The translations under genes and the position numbers were made by a program. Shown in pieces: positions 41,990-51,858 of a DNA stretch of 64,000 bases. Numbering within the stretch: the first letter of the stretch is position 1; each line of letters opens with the position of its first letter. Under the pieces are notes generated by a model, which worked only from the letters and a program-made list of their open reading frames with translations, had not been told where the DNA came from and searched no databases. Origin of the DNA: SP5GCR1 sp965199685 (GTDB taxonomy: Bacteria; Pseudomonadota; Gammaproteobacteria; Poriferisulfidales; Oxydemutatoraceae); contig OZ241323.1 in assembly GCA_965199685.1 (NCBI GenBank), positions 124,001 to 188,000 on the forward strand, read 5' to 3'.

Positions 41990-44080
41990 TTATATAGTAA
42001 CCTTTATGACTTTCATCGAGTCATTGCCGAAGAGGTCAACGACCTTAATGGCAATTTTACGTTCACCCGATTTACATTCATGCTCAGTGCTTTTCAGTTC
42101 AAGTGAGCGGTCTGTTTTAGTACGAAAACTTTGCCATTCGTTTTCAAAGATGTAATCGCCTGTCCAGTGCCCTTCAATTTCTCCGTCATCATTTTGGAAA
42201 CGTTCAATTTCTTTCTTGCTTTCAAAGCCAAAGTCCACCGCCCAGTAGTCGATCCAATCAGTCCATTTTTTTGTTAGCAATTCACGCTTCATAGTGCCGT
42301 CTTTGTCTTTGCTGATTTTTATAATGTTACCTTGTTCCACAATTAATTTGGACTTATTCTTTTTCAATTTTTCAACAACATTGTCTACGAAGTCTTGATT
42401 ATAGAAAACAGAAAAATCGACAAGTTCTACAGCAACAATGCCGGGGCGACCCTTAGCAGGTGGTTTGACATGCGCTTTCACTTCAATATACGACACATCA
42501 TGAAATATCACCTGATTTTTCTCAACCGCTTGCTTATCAAAAACCTCTTTAGGAATGTACTTGAGGGCTAAGTTGATTCCTTTGTTTTTTGCTTCTTCCT
42601 GAATCTTAGGGAATAACCCCATCTCAAACTCAAAAGAGAGGATATCCACTTTGGTAATTTTGTTTTCAAGACATTCGTTTATTACCGTTTCTACGAAGAG
42701 TCTTGATGTAGGTAGATTAATCGGCCCGATTGCAATCAAGCGATCTGCTCTTTTTGCTACGAATGTCTTGAAATTATTGATGCTTTCAGCTTTGTATGCT
42801 TTGATGATAAGCCTTATGAAATCAGCCTCTTTTTGAGCAAGTTGCTTTGCTTGTTGCTCTTCGCGTAAATTAGGGTTGACACCAATATAATATTGCCGTT
42901 CGTACTTGCCAAGATTTAATATCTCAAATGCACGAAAATCTTTACCCGAACTTTTCATCTCTCGCTGCACACCAATCATCCGTTTGCGGCTGGTATGAAT
43001 AGCAAACTTGCCGAGGTCGGAACCAATCCATTTCCTACCAAGTTTTTCTGCAACCGCCAATGTCGTGCCGCTTCCACAGAAAAAGTCGGCAACTAAATCT
43101 CCCTCGTTGGAAGAGGCATTGATGATGCGTTCAAGGAGGGCTTCAGGCTTTTGGGTGGGGTAATCAACACGCTCGGATGATGTCCTACCAACCATATTAA
43201 AAGACCATACGTCACGTGCATTAACTAGTGTATACCAGCCTATCTCGTCCTCAAACTCCTCAATATTGTCAAATCCATATGGCCTAAAGTCTCGGTTATA
43301 TGATTTCTCTTTTGGTATATTGAAAATAAAGTTGTTTGTTTTTGAATAGAAATGTATGGTGTCATGCTTTCTTCCATATCTGGTTTTTGTCGCACCGCCG
43401 GATTTATAAGACCACACGACTTCATTGACAAAAGAATCCTTACCAAATATCTCATCAAGTACCATTCTAAGAAACTGAGTTACTCGCCAATCACAATGCA
43501 CATAAATACTGCCATCTTCTGCTAATAAATCATGCATCAGCACTAACCGTTCATATATCATCGCAATAAAGGAATCTGCCCCTTTGCCCCATGTATCGCG
43601 GTAAGCAATTTCCTCTAGAACATTGGGCTTTTTAATGAATTCATCTTCGTCATTGCCGACTTCCAATTTCATACTGAAATCCGCTCCCACATCAAATGGG
43701 GGGTCAATATAGATAAGTTTAAGCCCACCGGCTTTTTCTATTTCCTCACGAAGCACACCGCTTTTGAGACTGGAAAGTATGAGTTTGTTATCCCCCCAGA
43801 TGAGCTTGTTTGTCCACCCAGCGATTTGACGCCCTCGTTCATCAATATCAAGGGTTAATTGCATCTTTGTATCTGCCTTTTTTTCGGCACGTGGTTCATC
43901 CACTACCTCAATGGTTTGAAATGATAGAGCCGTTTTTGTCACATCTGTGGTCTTACCGTTCCATACCAACTCCACCTGTTTTTTGTCTTCAAATAAAAGC
44001 CAACGATATTTTTCCGGCAATGGCTTGCCAGTTTCAATATATTGAATGATATCGCGCTTTTCGTTATCAGTGAGTTCCAT
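41990..44080 (-). CDS. mod: N6-adenine DNA methyltransferase (type III-like Mod)
   Basis: The 696-residue product has motif IV DPPF (126-129) before the SAM-binding motif FCGSG (334-338), the beta-class order of type III Mod enzymes. YIDPPFDVG and DFFCGSGTTLAVAEKLGRKW are well conserved. The ~300-residue C-terminal region after motif I is longer than in small orphan methylases and probably includes specificity and Res-contact parts. It is third in the operon, between the Mrr-like gene (17 bases) and the DUF4145 gene. Confidence 0.88.
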   Translation of the reverse strand: MELTDNEKRDIIQYIETGKPLPEKYRWLLFEDKKQVELVWNGKTTDVTKTALSFQTIEVVDEPRAEKKADTKMQLTLDIDERGRQIAGWTNKLIWGDNKLILSSLKSGVLREEIEKAGGLKLIYIDPPFDVGADFSMKLEVGNDEDEFIKKPNVLEEIAYRDTWGKGADSFIAMIYERLVLMHDLLAEDGSIYVHCDWRVTQFLRMVLDEIFGKDSFVNEVVWSYKSGGATKTRYGRKHDTIHFYSKTNNFIFNIPKEKSYNRDFRPYGFDNIEEFEDEIGWYTLVNARDVWSFNMVGRTSSERVDYPTQKPEALLERIINASSNEGDLVADFFCGSGTTLAVAEKLGRKWIGSDLGKFAIHTSRKRMIGVQREMKSSGKDFRAFEILNLGKYERQYYIGVNPNLREEQQAKQLAQKEADFIRLIIKAYKAESINNFKTFVAKRADRLIAIGPINLPTSRLFVETVINECLENKITKVDILSFEFEMGLFPKIQEEAKNKGINLALKYIPKEVFDKQAVEKNQVIFHDVSYIEVKAHVKPPAKGRPGIVAVELVDFSVFYNQDFVDNVVEKLKKNKSKLIVEQGNIIKISKDKDGTMKRELLTKKWTDWIDYWAVDFGFESKKEIERFQNDDGEIEGHWTGDYIFENEWQSFRTKTDRSLELKSTEHECKSGERKIAIKVVDLFGNDSMKVIKVTI

Positions 44081-44097
44081 TTACAGGTATTTGCTAG

Positions 44098-45018
44098 CTA
44101 TTCAAAATAATCAAGGTCAATCTTTTTTATTTCAAAGGTGAGGTCTTTAGACACACCGACATTATTTTCAATCATGAGCCTTAACAATTCATCGCCATCA
44201 ATCAAGATAATTTTTTGCCGGATATTTTTAACACATTCTCTAGCTTGTGTTGTATAGCTGGTGGTTGTTATAAAAATACCTTTTTGAGCATGTTTTTCAG
44301 TTAATGCGCCTATGAAATGTCGAATTTGAGGTGATCCGATTGTACCGCTGTCGTATCGTTTGGCTTGGAGATAAATAATATCAAGCCCTAACTTATCCTC
44401 TTTGATGATGCCGTCAATGCCGCCATCATGACTTTTGCCTATCGCCTCTCCCGCTTCTTTGCGAGAACCGCCGTAGCCCATAGCAATTAATAGATCTATT
44501 ACTAATTTTTCAAAAAAGCCTGGGTCTCTCTTTTTAATATTCCGAAGCAATTCATTCGACAAAGAATTTTTTAATACTTGGTAGTTTTCTTCTATCAGTT
44601 CTATTGGTGTTTGAGATGACTCTAAATTTTTATCTGATTCATATTCGTTGTTGATTGGTTTTTTATCTTTTTTTGGAGGGTGGAAAAACTTGCTATCGGC
44701 AGGAGCATATCGGAGAAGGATCTCTTTGCTAATGATGCTTGGTTTTTCCTTTAACACTTCCTGCCCTTTCTCAGTAATTTTGTAGTACCCCCACGCTGTA
44801 CTTTCCAGCAAGTCGGCATTTTTTAGGATTGATAATGCCCAAACCATTCGTTTAACTAAGCGAAAGTCGTCACTTGCTGTTTTTTGTCTTTTATCCTCTT
44901 CCGAAAACTGGAATTTTTTATCAAGACAATCAAAGATTTCTGTTCTATGGCGTTCCTTACCATCTGCCATTGCTTCTAGTGCAGGGAGCCGGAGTTCTTT
45001 ATCTGCTGGAATACTCAT
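44098..45018 (-). CDS. Mrr-family restriction endonuclease
   Basis: The 306-residue product has an N-terminal winged-helix Mrr_N part (residues ~5-95, with WGYYKITEKGQEVL). A C-terminal Mrr catalytic domain has the nuclease signature GGIDGIIKEDKLG then YLQAKRY (D...QxK). KRDPGFFEKLVIDLLIAMGY is typical. Classical Mrr cleaves methylated DNA, so its place beside a methyltransferase needs explaining. Here it may be the variant found inside restriction operons. It is 17 bases upstream of mod. Confidence 0.88.
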   Translation of the reverse strand: MSIPADKELRLPALEAMADGKERHRTEIFDCLDKKFQFSEEDKRQKTASDDFRLVKRMVWALSILKNADLLESTAWGYYKITEKGQEVLKEKPSIISKEILLRYAPADSKFFHPPKKDKKPINNEYESDKNLESSQTPIELIEENYQVLKNSLSNELLRNIKKRDPGFFEKLVIDLLIAMGYGGSRKEAGEAIGKSHDGGIDGIIKEDKLGLDIIYLQAKRYDSGTIGSPQIRHFIGALTEKHAQKGIFITTTSYTTQARECVKNIRQKIILIDGDELLRLMIENNVGVSKDLTFEIKKIDLDYFE

Positions 45019-45056
45019 GGTTTATATTTTGTATAAAGCATTGTTTGGGTTCATAG

Positions 45057-45986
45057 TTATGTGCGTGACCACTTCGCCTTTCGTTCATCTCTATCCAATT
45101 TATATAGACTTTTTATCAAACTGATATATTTCTGATAATCTTTATTTTTTAGTAGCCTGTTGACTATACTCCAGTCAATTTCTTTTTTTTCTTGAGCAGG
45201 AATTATAATTTGGCTATTTTGGTATTTTTCAATGTCTAACTTAATAAAGCCAATTCCATGAAGGTTACTCAATATTCGTAATTCTTTCAGGCTCTCATTA
45301 TCTATTTCACAAGCAACTAGATAACCAAGGTTTGCCCACGATGAATTGCTGACCGCCTGAAAAAAATATTCCCGAACATTAGAAGGAGTGATTGCTTTTT
45401 TAAGTTCAAATGACCATAACTTGGACATTTTGTCTGAGTGTATTTTCACACAGTCTATAACTTTGTCGTCCCATTCTCTGCTTAAATCTTCTAGTCCAAC
45501 TAAATCTGGGTACAACCACATATCCCCACCTCGCTTAGTTTTTTTTGCATTTCTATGTTCTATGGGCATACTTTCAATTTCATATTCTTGAAGCAAAAAA
45601 TTTCTGAGAGGATCATACATATCGTCTTCAGCAAACTTTTCGCTCGTTTTTTGTTTAGAGGGAATAGTTGAAACTCTTGTAGCCGCCCGGACACGGAATC
45701 CCCAGCGACCATTTACTTTTACGCTTTCAAGTCCTTCTTTTAAGTATATATGTGGATGCCCATGCTTTTTGTAATAACTGCAAGTATGACTTGTCAGTTC
45801 AATTTGAATTGCGTTTCTCAAACCATTTTCATCATTAATTCTTTTAGAATCATCTATTTTTTGCTTGCAATCATCGGGATATGTTTTAACAATCCATCTG
45901 GCAATTTCTGTGTTGGTAGCTTCTTTTTTCGGGTGGTTTTCCTGAAAAAATGCGATTACCTTTCCTCTTAAGTTGAACTTAGCCAT
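45057..45986 (-). CDS. HrgA-like nuclease-fold protein (COG2958 type)
   Basis: The 309-residue product starts with a winged-helix domain (VIAFFQENHPKKEATNTEIA). It continues with GGDMWLYPDLVGLE and LWSFELKKA, a PD...ExK arrangement that could form a nuclease active site. HrgA-like proteins occur as replacements or companions of restriction genes in Helicobacter and Campylobacter. It is first in the operon, downstream of an extended -10 promoter. Function as a nuclease is inferred from the motif only. Confidence 0.7.
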   Translation of the reverse strand: MAKFNLRGKVIAFFQENHPKKEATNTEIARWIVKTYPDDCKQKIDDSKRINDENGLRNAIQIELTSHTCSYYKKHGHPHIYLKEGLESVKVNGRWGFRVRAATRVSTIPSKQKTSEKFAEDDMYDPLRNFLLQEYEIESMPIEHRNAKKTKRGGDMWLYPDLVGLEDLSREWDDKVIDCVKIHSDKMSKLWSFELKKAITPSNVREYFFQAVSNSSWANLGYLVACEIDNESLKELRILSNLHGIGFIKLDIEKYQNSQIIIPAQEKKEIDWSIVNRLLKNKDYQKYISLIKSLYKLDRDERKAKWSRT

Positions 45987-46050
45987 GATTCTTTCGAATT
46001 TATCTAATTTTTGTGATGATTACTATATTGGTTTAGGTGAAATATTGCAA

Positions 46051-46059
46051 ATTATAGCA
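46051..46059 (-). promoter_or_regulatory. Extended -10 promoter for the restriction operon
   Basis: On the minus strand the site reads TGCTATAAT, an extended -10 hexamer, about 65 bases before the HrgA-like start. The surrounding 38 bases (gcaagcctgctataat...acctaaac) recur at 47847, which supports a functional element. No good -35 is present, as expected for extended -10 promoters. Confidence 0.5.
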
Positions 46060-46138
46060 GGCTTGCAGGCACAAGCGGTAATGTCATGCGTTGGAAAAGG
46101 GAGGCATTTGTGCTTTTATTTTCAAATGGTCGTATGGT

Positions 46139-47659
46139 CTATGTACTGGATTCGGAATCATCAAGTTTTTTTTGAACCTCATGTATTACCTGTTTATAGT
46201 AATTTGCATTGGTTGGATCTAGTTCACTTGCTTTTTCAAAGTCTGCAATCGCTCCTCTATAGTCTTCTTTATTCTCTTTCGCAACACCTCTGTTATGGTG
46301 AGCAAAAGCATCTTTTGGATTTAGTTCAATAGCTTTGTCAAAGTCTACGATTGCTCCCTCGTAGTCTTTTATACTCTTCTTAGCAATACCTCTATTATTG
46401 TAAGCACTAGCTAATTTCGGGTCTATTTCAATAGCTTTATCATAGTCTACAATCGCCTCTGTGTATTTTTCTAATGCGGCTTTACTATTACCTCTATTAA
46501 TGTGAGCAAAAATAAACTTAGGATCTAATTCAATGGCTTTGTCAAAGTCTACAATTGCTTCATCATATTTCTTTTGGTTATGTTTAGCATAGCCTCTATT
46601 GCAATATGCAAAGGTATCCTTTGGATCTATTTCAAGCACTTTGTTAAAATCTGCAATCGCTCCCTCATAGTCTCCTAATCCATCTTTCGCAGCACCTCTA
46701 TTGTTGTAGGCAAAAATAAACTCTGGGTTTAGTCTAATGGCTTTATCAAAGTCTTTGATTGCCTCTTCGCATTGCTTTTTTTCATAGTTAGCGAGCCCTC
46801 TGTTATAGTGAGCCATAGCATCCCTTGGGTTTAGTTCAATAGCTTTGTCAAAGTCTGCGATTGCTTCTGTGTAGTCGTGGTCTTCTGATCTCTTTTTGGC
46901 ATTACCTCTATTATTGTATGCGGTAGCGTTTTCCGGATCTAGCTCAATTACTTCGTCGTAGTCTGCAATCGCTCTCTCATAATCTCCTAATTGATCCCTA
47001 GCAAGACCTCTGTTATTGTGGGCAGCAATATTATTTTTGTCTAGTTCAATGGCTTTGTCAAAGTCTTTGATCGCCTCCTCATGTTTGCCTGATTGATCCT
47101 TAGCAACACCTCTGTTATTGTAAACGTCAATAAATATGTTTGTATTACGTAACATATATTCGGCTAATTTAGAAATATAGAGATATTTTTGTTCAGAGAG
47201 AATACTACTCGGATGTGTTTGGCTATCTCTACTAGCTAGTGCACTATGTTCCATATTAACTGGTATATCCAAACTAGTTTTAGGGTTAAGGCTTAGGATT
47301 AAGTTTAAGATTTTGAGAAGGGGATAAATGTACCGAGAGGCTTCAATCACATCATCATAATCTCTGATTGCTTCTTTATGCTTTCCTTTTTGTTGCTTCT
47401 CCAGTCCTTGAATAAACTTATTGATTACATAGAATACCGCAACTATGAGAAGCAACACTAAAAAGACGATAATGAGATCAATACCCAAAGCAATGATGAT
47501 GCAAGCCAGCACAAAGCAAGTGATGAGAATCACAATTAAGCGGTCACGAAATTCCAATGAGCCATAAAAGCAAATTACAGGTTTCACCAGACGGCATATA
47601 AGTTGCTTACCTGAGCTGTAAGACCTTTGCAAAATATTAACTAGTTTCTCAGATTTCAT
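46139..47659 (-). CDS. Membrane-anchored TPR protein (copy 1, intact)
   Basis: The 506-residue product starts MKSEKLVNILQRSY and has a hydrophobic hairpin (about residues 40-82). Around residues 175-495 it carries roughly nine tandem tetratricopeptide repeats of the pattern YNNRG-AK...G-Y-EAI-DFDKAIELDP. TPR arrays mediate protein-protein contacts. The N-terminus anchors it to the inner membrane. SD AAGGA precedes the ATG. Three related loci follow downstream, and the gene faces the GmrSD-like gene's family across the region. The binding partner is unknown. Confidence 0.8.
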   Translation of the reverse strand: MKSEKLVNILQRSYSSGKQLICRLVKPVICFYGSLEFRDRLIVILITCFVLACIIIALGIDLIIVFLVLLLIVAVFYVINKFIQGLEKQQKGKHKEAIRDYDDVIEASRYIYPLLKILNLILSLNPKTSLDIPVNMEHSALASRDSQTHPSSILSEQKYLYISKLAEYMLRNTNIFIDVYNNRGVAKDQSGKHEEAIKDFDKAIELDKNNIAAHNNRGLARDQLGDYERAIADYDEVIELDPENATAYNNRGNAKKRSEDHDYTEAIADFDKAIELNPRDAMAHYNRGLANYEKKQCEEAIKDFDKAIRLNPEFIFAYNNRGAAKDGLGDYEGAIADFNKVLEIDPKDTFAYCNRGYAKHNQKKYDEAIVDFDKAIELDPKFIFAHINRGNSKAALEKYTEAIVDYDKAIEIDPKLASAYNNRGIAKKSIKDYEGAIVDFDKAIELNPKDAFAHHNRGVAKENKEDYRGAIADFEKASELDPTNANYYKQVIHEVQKKLDDSESST

Positions 47660-47846
47660 AATTAAATTCCTTGCTTCGGTTTAACCTCTTATATAACCTT
47701 CGGAGATTTCGTCTTTGAGAAAATCTGCAATTTGCCGCAGTGATTGTTATCCCGTATGCTGTAATTTTTTATGGACGGATTCTTACTCACTGCTTGTTGC
47801 TCCTTTGAGGGTTGTCATCTCTGTTAGTTTAGGTAGAATAGTGCAG

Positions 47847-47855
47847 ATTATAGCA
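47847..47855 (-). promoter_or_regulatory. Extended -10 promoter upstream of TPR copy 1
   Basis: TGCTATAAT on the minus strand is embedded in the same ~38-base context as at 46051. It lies about 190 bases before the TPR gene, giving a long leader. The rest of 47660-47981 shows no gene. Confidence 0.4.
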
Positions 47856-47981
47856 GGCTTGCCCGCATTGGATGTTTTATATAGGCCGGATGATGTAGAA
47901 AAGCCTGATTAATGTCATGAAAATATATACGAAAAATGACTCAACCAAATGTTTTAATAAAATTACTGGAGAACACAAGCT

Positions 47982-49859
47982 ATGAAAGAAATCCGTGGTG
48001 ATGCCAAAAATCTCCGCGCCTTATTAGGTGGTGCTAAGTTTGCGATAGATTACTATCAGCGAGAATATCGCTGGCAAAAGAAACAAGTTGAAGAGTTGAT
48101 TGATGATCTTGCAGATAAATTTTTTGAAAACTACAAGCCAGACCATGAGCGTGATGCAGTTAAGAATTATGGACATTATTTTCTGGGTTCTATCATCATT
48201 AGCGACAAGGAAGGCAAAAAATTCATCATTGATGGTCAGCAACGATTGACGACACTTTCCCTTCTTCTTATTTACATCTATAGACTACTTGATGACGAAC
48301 AACGAAAAGAACGACTTACTGAGGCACAGCTTGACGAAGAACAAAGTACCCAAAGACAACTTGCTGATTTAATTTGTTCTACAAAGTATGGCAGACACTC
48401 ATTCAATATTGATGTAAAAGAGAGGGAAGCGTGTATGGATGCACTTTTCAGAGTCCGCACTATTGACACGGACGGGCAACCCGAATCAATCGTAAACATT
48501 GTTAATCGATTTGAGGATATAGAGGATCTTTTCCCTGATGATATTAGTAATGAAGCACTTCCGTATTTTTCGGATTGGCTCATAGAGAACGTACATCTAG
48601 TTGAGATTACCGCTTACTCCGATGATGATGCGTATACTATTTTTGAAACTATGAATGATCGTGGTTTATCACTCACACCTACAGATATGCTCAAGGGGTA
48701 TATTCTTGCAAACATTACAGATTTAGAGCATCGCAATAGAGCTAATCAACTTTGGCGGCAACAGATAGCTAATCTTCAAAACATTCGTAAAACGGAAGAT
48801 GCAGATGCCATCAAAGCATGGTTGCGTAGTCAATATGCGGAAACCATTCGTGAGTCAAGGCGAGGAGCTGTTCCGCGTGACTTTGAGCTTATCGGTACGG
48901 AGTTTCATCGCTGGGTGCGCGACCAAAGAAAGGTTATTGGTTTGTCGTCGAGTTCTGATTTTTCTCGTTTCATTGAAGAAGACTTCAAATTCTATAGTTC
49001 ATGGTATATTCGTCTGCGTGAAGCGGCAGAGACAATAGAGCCAGATTTGGAGGCAGTTCACTATTGCGCTCAGAATAATGTCACACTGCAATATCCTCTT
49101 CTTTTAGCACCTTTGCAACGCGAAGATAGTGAACAGGATATTCAACGTAAACTACGCATAGTATCCGCGTATCTGGATATTCTGATTACACGACGGATTT
49201 GGAACGGACGCTCAATAGGTTACTCAACCATAAGATACTCTATGTTTCAGACAATGCGTGATATACGTGGCAAGGACACTGCAACTCTTGTGGACATACT
49301 CACTAAGCACCTTAATGAGGAAGATGAAACGTTTGCTACGAATGACCGGTTTCGGCTACACGTACTCAATAGACCTAAAATTCATATATTGCTTGCGCGC
49401 ATAACTGATTATGTGGAAACTGAATCAGGACTACCCTCTCGCTATCAAGAGTACATACAACGTGGTAGCAAAAAAGGATACGAAATAGAGCATATTTGGG
49501 CAGACCACTTTGAAAATCATTCTGATGAATTCGGACATCCTTCAGACTTTGCCGAGTATCGCAATCGTATTGGGTGTTTATTGCTCCTGCCTAAAAGTTT
49601 TAATGCGAGCTATGGGGATAGCCCTTATGAAAAGAAACGGGAACATTATCTTAAGAATAACTTACTGGCTCAGAGCCTTCATGAAAAGGCATACGAACAC
49701 AACCCTGGTTTCAAGCGATTTATTGATTCTAGCGGTATTCCTTTTAAGCCGCACCCTCAGTTTCGGAAGGAAGACCTAGACGAGCGACAAAATCTTTATA
49801 CTCGCCTTGCTAAGGAAATCTGGAATCCCGAACGGCTGAAACGCGCAGCCGAGTTATAG
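47982..49859 (+). CDS. GmrSD-like restriction protein (DUF262-DUF1524)
   Basis: The 625-residue product has an N-terminal DUF262 domain: QREYRW, the nucleotide-binding motif DGQQRLT (84-90), and FETMNDRGLSLTPTDMLKGY. The C-terminal DUF1524 nuclease domain has YEIEHIWADH and NRIGCLLLLPKSFNASYG (HNH-like). GmrSD enzymes are type IV restriction proteins that cleave glucosylated hydroxymethylcytosine DNA, and related proteins serve in other anti-phage systems. The histidine in EHIWAD is retained. The gene converges with TPR copy 2 on the opposite strand. Two further loci keep only its 3' end. Confidence 0.87.
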   Translation: MKEIRGDAKNLRALLGGAKFAIDYYQREYRWQKKQVEELIDDLADKFFENYKPDHERDAVKNYGHYFLGSIIISDKEGKKFIIDGQQRLTTLSLLLIYIYRLLDDEQRKERLTEAQLDEEQSTQRQLADLICSTKYGRHSFNIDVKEREACMDALFRVRTIDTDGQPESIVNIVNRFEDIEDLFPDDISNEALPYFSDWLIENVHLVEITAYSDDDAYTIFETMNDRGLSLTPTDMLKGYILANITDLEHRNRANQLWRQQIANLQNIRKTEDADAIKAWLRSQYAETIRESRRGAVPRDFELIGTEFHRWVRDQRKVIGLSSSSDFSRFIEEDFKFYSSWYIRLREAAETIEPDLEAVHYCAQNNVTLQYPLLLAPLQREDSEQDIQRKLRIVSAYLDILITRRIWNGRSIGYSTIRYSMFQTMRDIRGKDTATLVDILTKHLNEEDETFATNDRFRLHVLNRPKIHILLARITDYVETESGLPSRYQEYIQRGSKKGYEIEHIWADHFENHSDEFGHPSDFAEYRNRIGCLLLLPKSFNASYGDSPYEKKREHYLKNNLLAQSLHEKAYEHNPGFKRFIDSSGIPFKPHPQFRKEDLDERQNLYTRLAKEIWNPERLKRAAEL

Positions 49860-49919
49860 AAACAGTGCAAATTGCCAGAAACCGAGGAATTTTCTATCGG
49901 CGGTGATATGGCGTATCAC

Positions 49920-51608
49920 CTATGTGCTGGATTGGGAGTCATCAAGTTTTTTTTGCGCCTGTAGTCTTGCTTCTTGATAAATCTTATTGGATGGGTCAAG
50001 TTCAGTGGCTTTGTCGTAGTCTATAATCGCCTCTTCGTGTTTTCCTAATGAGGCTTTGTTAACACCTCTATTATAGTAAGCAGTAGCATCTCTTGGGTCT
50101 AGTTCAATGGCTTTGTCGTAGTCTGCGGTCGCTCCCTCAACATCTCCTAATTTTTTCTTAGTGACACCTCTGTTACTGTAGGCAGTAGCATCTTTTGGGT
50201 CTAGTTCAATGGCTTTGGTGTAGTCTGCAATGGCACCCTTGAAATCTTCTAATTTTTTCTTAGCGACACCCCTGTTATTGTAGGCAGTAGCATCTCTTGG
50301 GTCTAGTTCAATGGCTTTGTCGTAGTCTGCAATGGCTCCCTGTACATCTCCAAATTTTTTCTTAGCGACACCTCTGTTACCGTAGGCAGTAGGATGCTTT
50401 GGGTCTAGTTTAATGGCTTTGTCGTAGTCTGCAATGGCTTCCGCGTAGTCTTTTAGTTCTTCTTTAGCGAACCCTCTATTGTTGTATGCATCTACATACT
50501 CTGGGTCTAGTTCAATGGCTTTGTCAAAGTCTGCAATGGCTTCCTCGTAGTCTTTTAGTTCTTCTTTAGCTAACCCTCTATTATTGTGTGCATCTACATA
50601 CTCTGGGTCTAGTTCAATCGCTCTGCTATAGTCTGCAATCGCTTCTTTGTGGTTTTCTAAAACATCCTTGGTAATACCTCTATTATTATATGCGTATCTG
50701 AACCCTGGGTTTAGTTCAATCGCCATGTTAAAATCCGCAATTGCTCCCACATAGTCTTTTATTGCAGCTCTGCTATTACCTCTATTATTGTATGCGTATG
50801 CATCCTTCGGATCTATAGTTATTTCTTTGCTATAGTCCTCAATCGCTGCGTTATAGCTTTCTAAAGCATCTTTGCTATTGCCTCTGCTATAGTAAGCAGA
50901 AGCATACATAGGGTCTATTTCGATCGCTTTGTCAAAGTCATCAATTGCCCTGTTATGCTTTTCCCGTTTAGCATTAATATTACCTCTGCTGTAGTAGGCA
51001 GCAGTAAATATATTCGTATTACGTGACATATACTCAGTTAATTCATAAGTATAAGAATAGCCTTGTACAGATATGTTGCTACTTTGCATGGACAAATTTT
51101 TATCTTGATGTGTCAGGTTAACCCTAGCCCTATTAGCTGTTGCACTACGTGATTTATTAGCTGGCATGCTCAACCCGGTTCTAGGATTAAGGCCTAGAAT
51201 TAAGTTTAAAATTGGGAGAAGGAGATAGATATGCTGATAAGCCCAAATAACATTATCGTAATACTTGATTGCTGCTTCATATTTTTCTTCTTGTTGTTTC
51301 TTAGAACCATTAGAAAAGTTATGACTGATAACTAATGCTGTAGCTATGAGCGACAACACTAAAAAAACGATAATAAGTTCAATTAAACTAAAAAAAGTAA
51401 TCATATAAGCTACCGCTGAGAAAATTGTAAAAAGCAAAGTGAAAATGATGCGGTACTTCCATGAGCTATAAAAGCAAATTACAGGTTCCACTAAACGACA
51501 TCTAAGTCGCTCACTAAAACTGTAAAAGCGCATGGCTAGACGACCTGTAAGCTGCTTACCTGAGCCGTGAAGTTTTTTCAAAATATTAACCAGTTTTTCA
51601 GATTTCAT
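49920..51608 (-). CDS. Membrane-anchored TPR protein (copy 2, intact)
   Basis: The 562-residue product starts MKSEKLVNILKKLHGSGKQL and has a hydrophobic hairpin (about residues 55-95). About eleven tandem TPR units fill the C-terminal two-thirds (AYNNRGVAKKKLEDFKGAIA type), several nearly identical in DNA. It ends LQAQKKLDDSQSST, as in the other copies. Its 3' end lies 60 bases from the convergent GmrSD-like stop. The start and upstream 150 bases are shared with copies 3 and 4. Confidence 0.8.
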   Translation of the reverse strand: MKSEKLVNILKKLHGSGKQLTGRLAMRFYSFSERLRCRLVEPVICFYSSWKYRIIFTLLFTIFSAVAYMITFFSLIELIIVFLVLSLIATALVISHNFSNGSKKQQEEKYEAAIKYYDNVIWAYQHIYLLLPILNLILGLNPRTGLSMPANKSRSATANRARVNLTHQDKNLSMQSSNISVQGYSYTYELTEYMSRNTNIFTAAYYSRGNINAKREKHNRAIDDFDKAIEIDPMYASAYYSRGNSKDALESYNAAIEDYSKEITIDPKDAYAYNNRGNSRAAIKDYVGAIADFNMAIELNPGFRYAYNNRGITKDVLENHKEAIADYSRAIELDPEYVDAHNNRGLAKEELKDYEEAIADFDKAIELDPEYVDAYNNRGFAKEELKDYAEAIADYDKAIKLDPKHPTAYGNRGVAKKKFGDVQGAIADYDKAIELDPRDATAYNNRGVAKKKLEDFKGAIADYTKAIELDPKDATAYSNRGVTKKKLGDVEGATADYDKAIELDPRDATAYYNRGVNKASLGKHEEAIIDYDKATELDPSNKIYQEARLQAQKKLDDSQSST

Positions 51609-51757
51609 AATTATTCCTTATTTCGGTTTTACTTTATTATATTCTCCAAGCATTCCTTTTGATATGCCATGATAGCTTCGGCACAATTTTTATACGGTGG
51701 TTTTATTGTTGTTTGATAGTTTAATGAAACTATATATGGTTTTCAATAAATTGTGCT
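51609..51757 (-). promoter_or_regulatory. Conserved upstream region of TPR copies 2, 3 and 4
   Basis: About 150 bases before the start (tccgagcattccttttg-like, cacaatttttatacggtggt, gatagtttaatgaaa, tatatggttttcaat) recur at 53601-53756 and 56332-56486. Such conservation next to decayed genes reflects duplication of the whole unit. A promoter must lie here, but no clean -35/-10 pair stands out. Confidence 0.45.
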
Positions 51758-51764
51758 TGTGAAC

Positions 51765-51845
51765 CACTCCGTCAGGCTAACGCCTGCCACCCCTCCAGAG
51801 GAGGGGAATGTACTAGTGCAGAAACTTTTGGGGCTGTTGAAAAGT
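51765..51845. repeat. Hairpin-repeat module at a duplication junction
   Basis: The module contains cgtcaggctaacgcctg and CCCCTCC-aga-GGAGGGG and ends GGGGCTGTTGAAAAG. It directly abuts the point where the truncated GmrSD-like copy begins, which suggests it took part in the deletion. Confidence 0.7.
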
Positions 51846-51858
51846 ATTCCATAGAATT

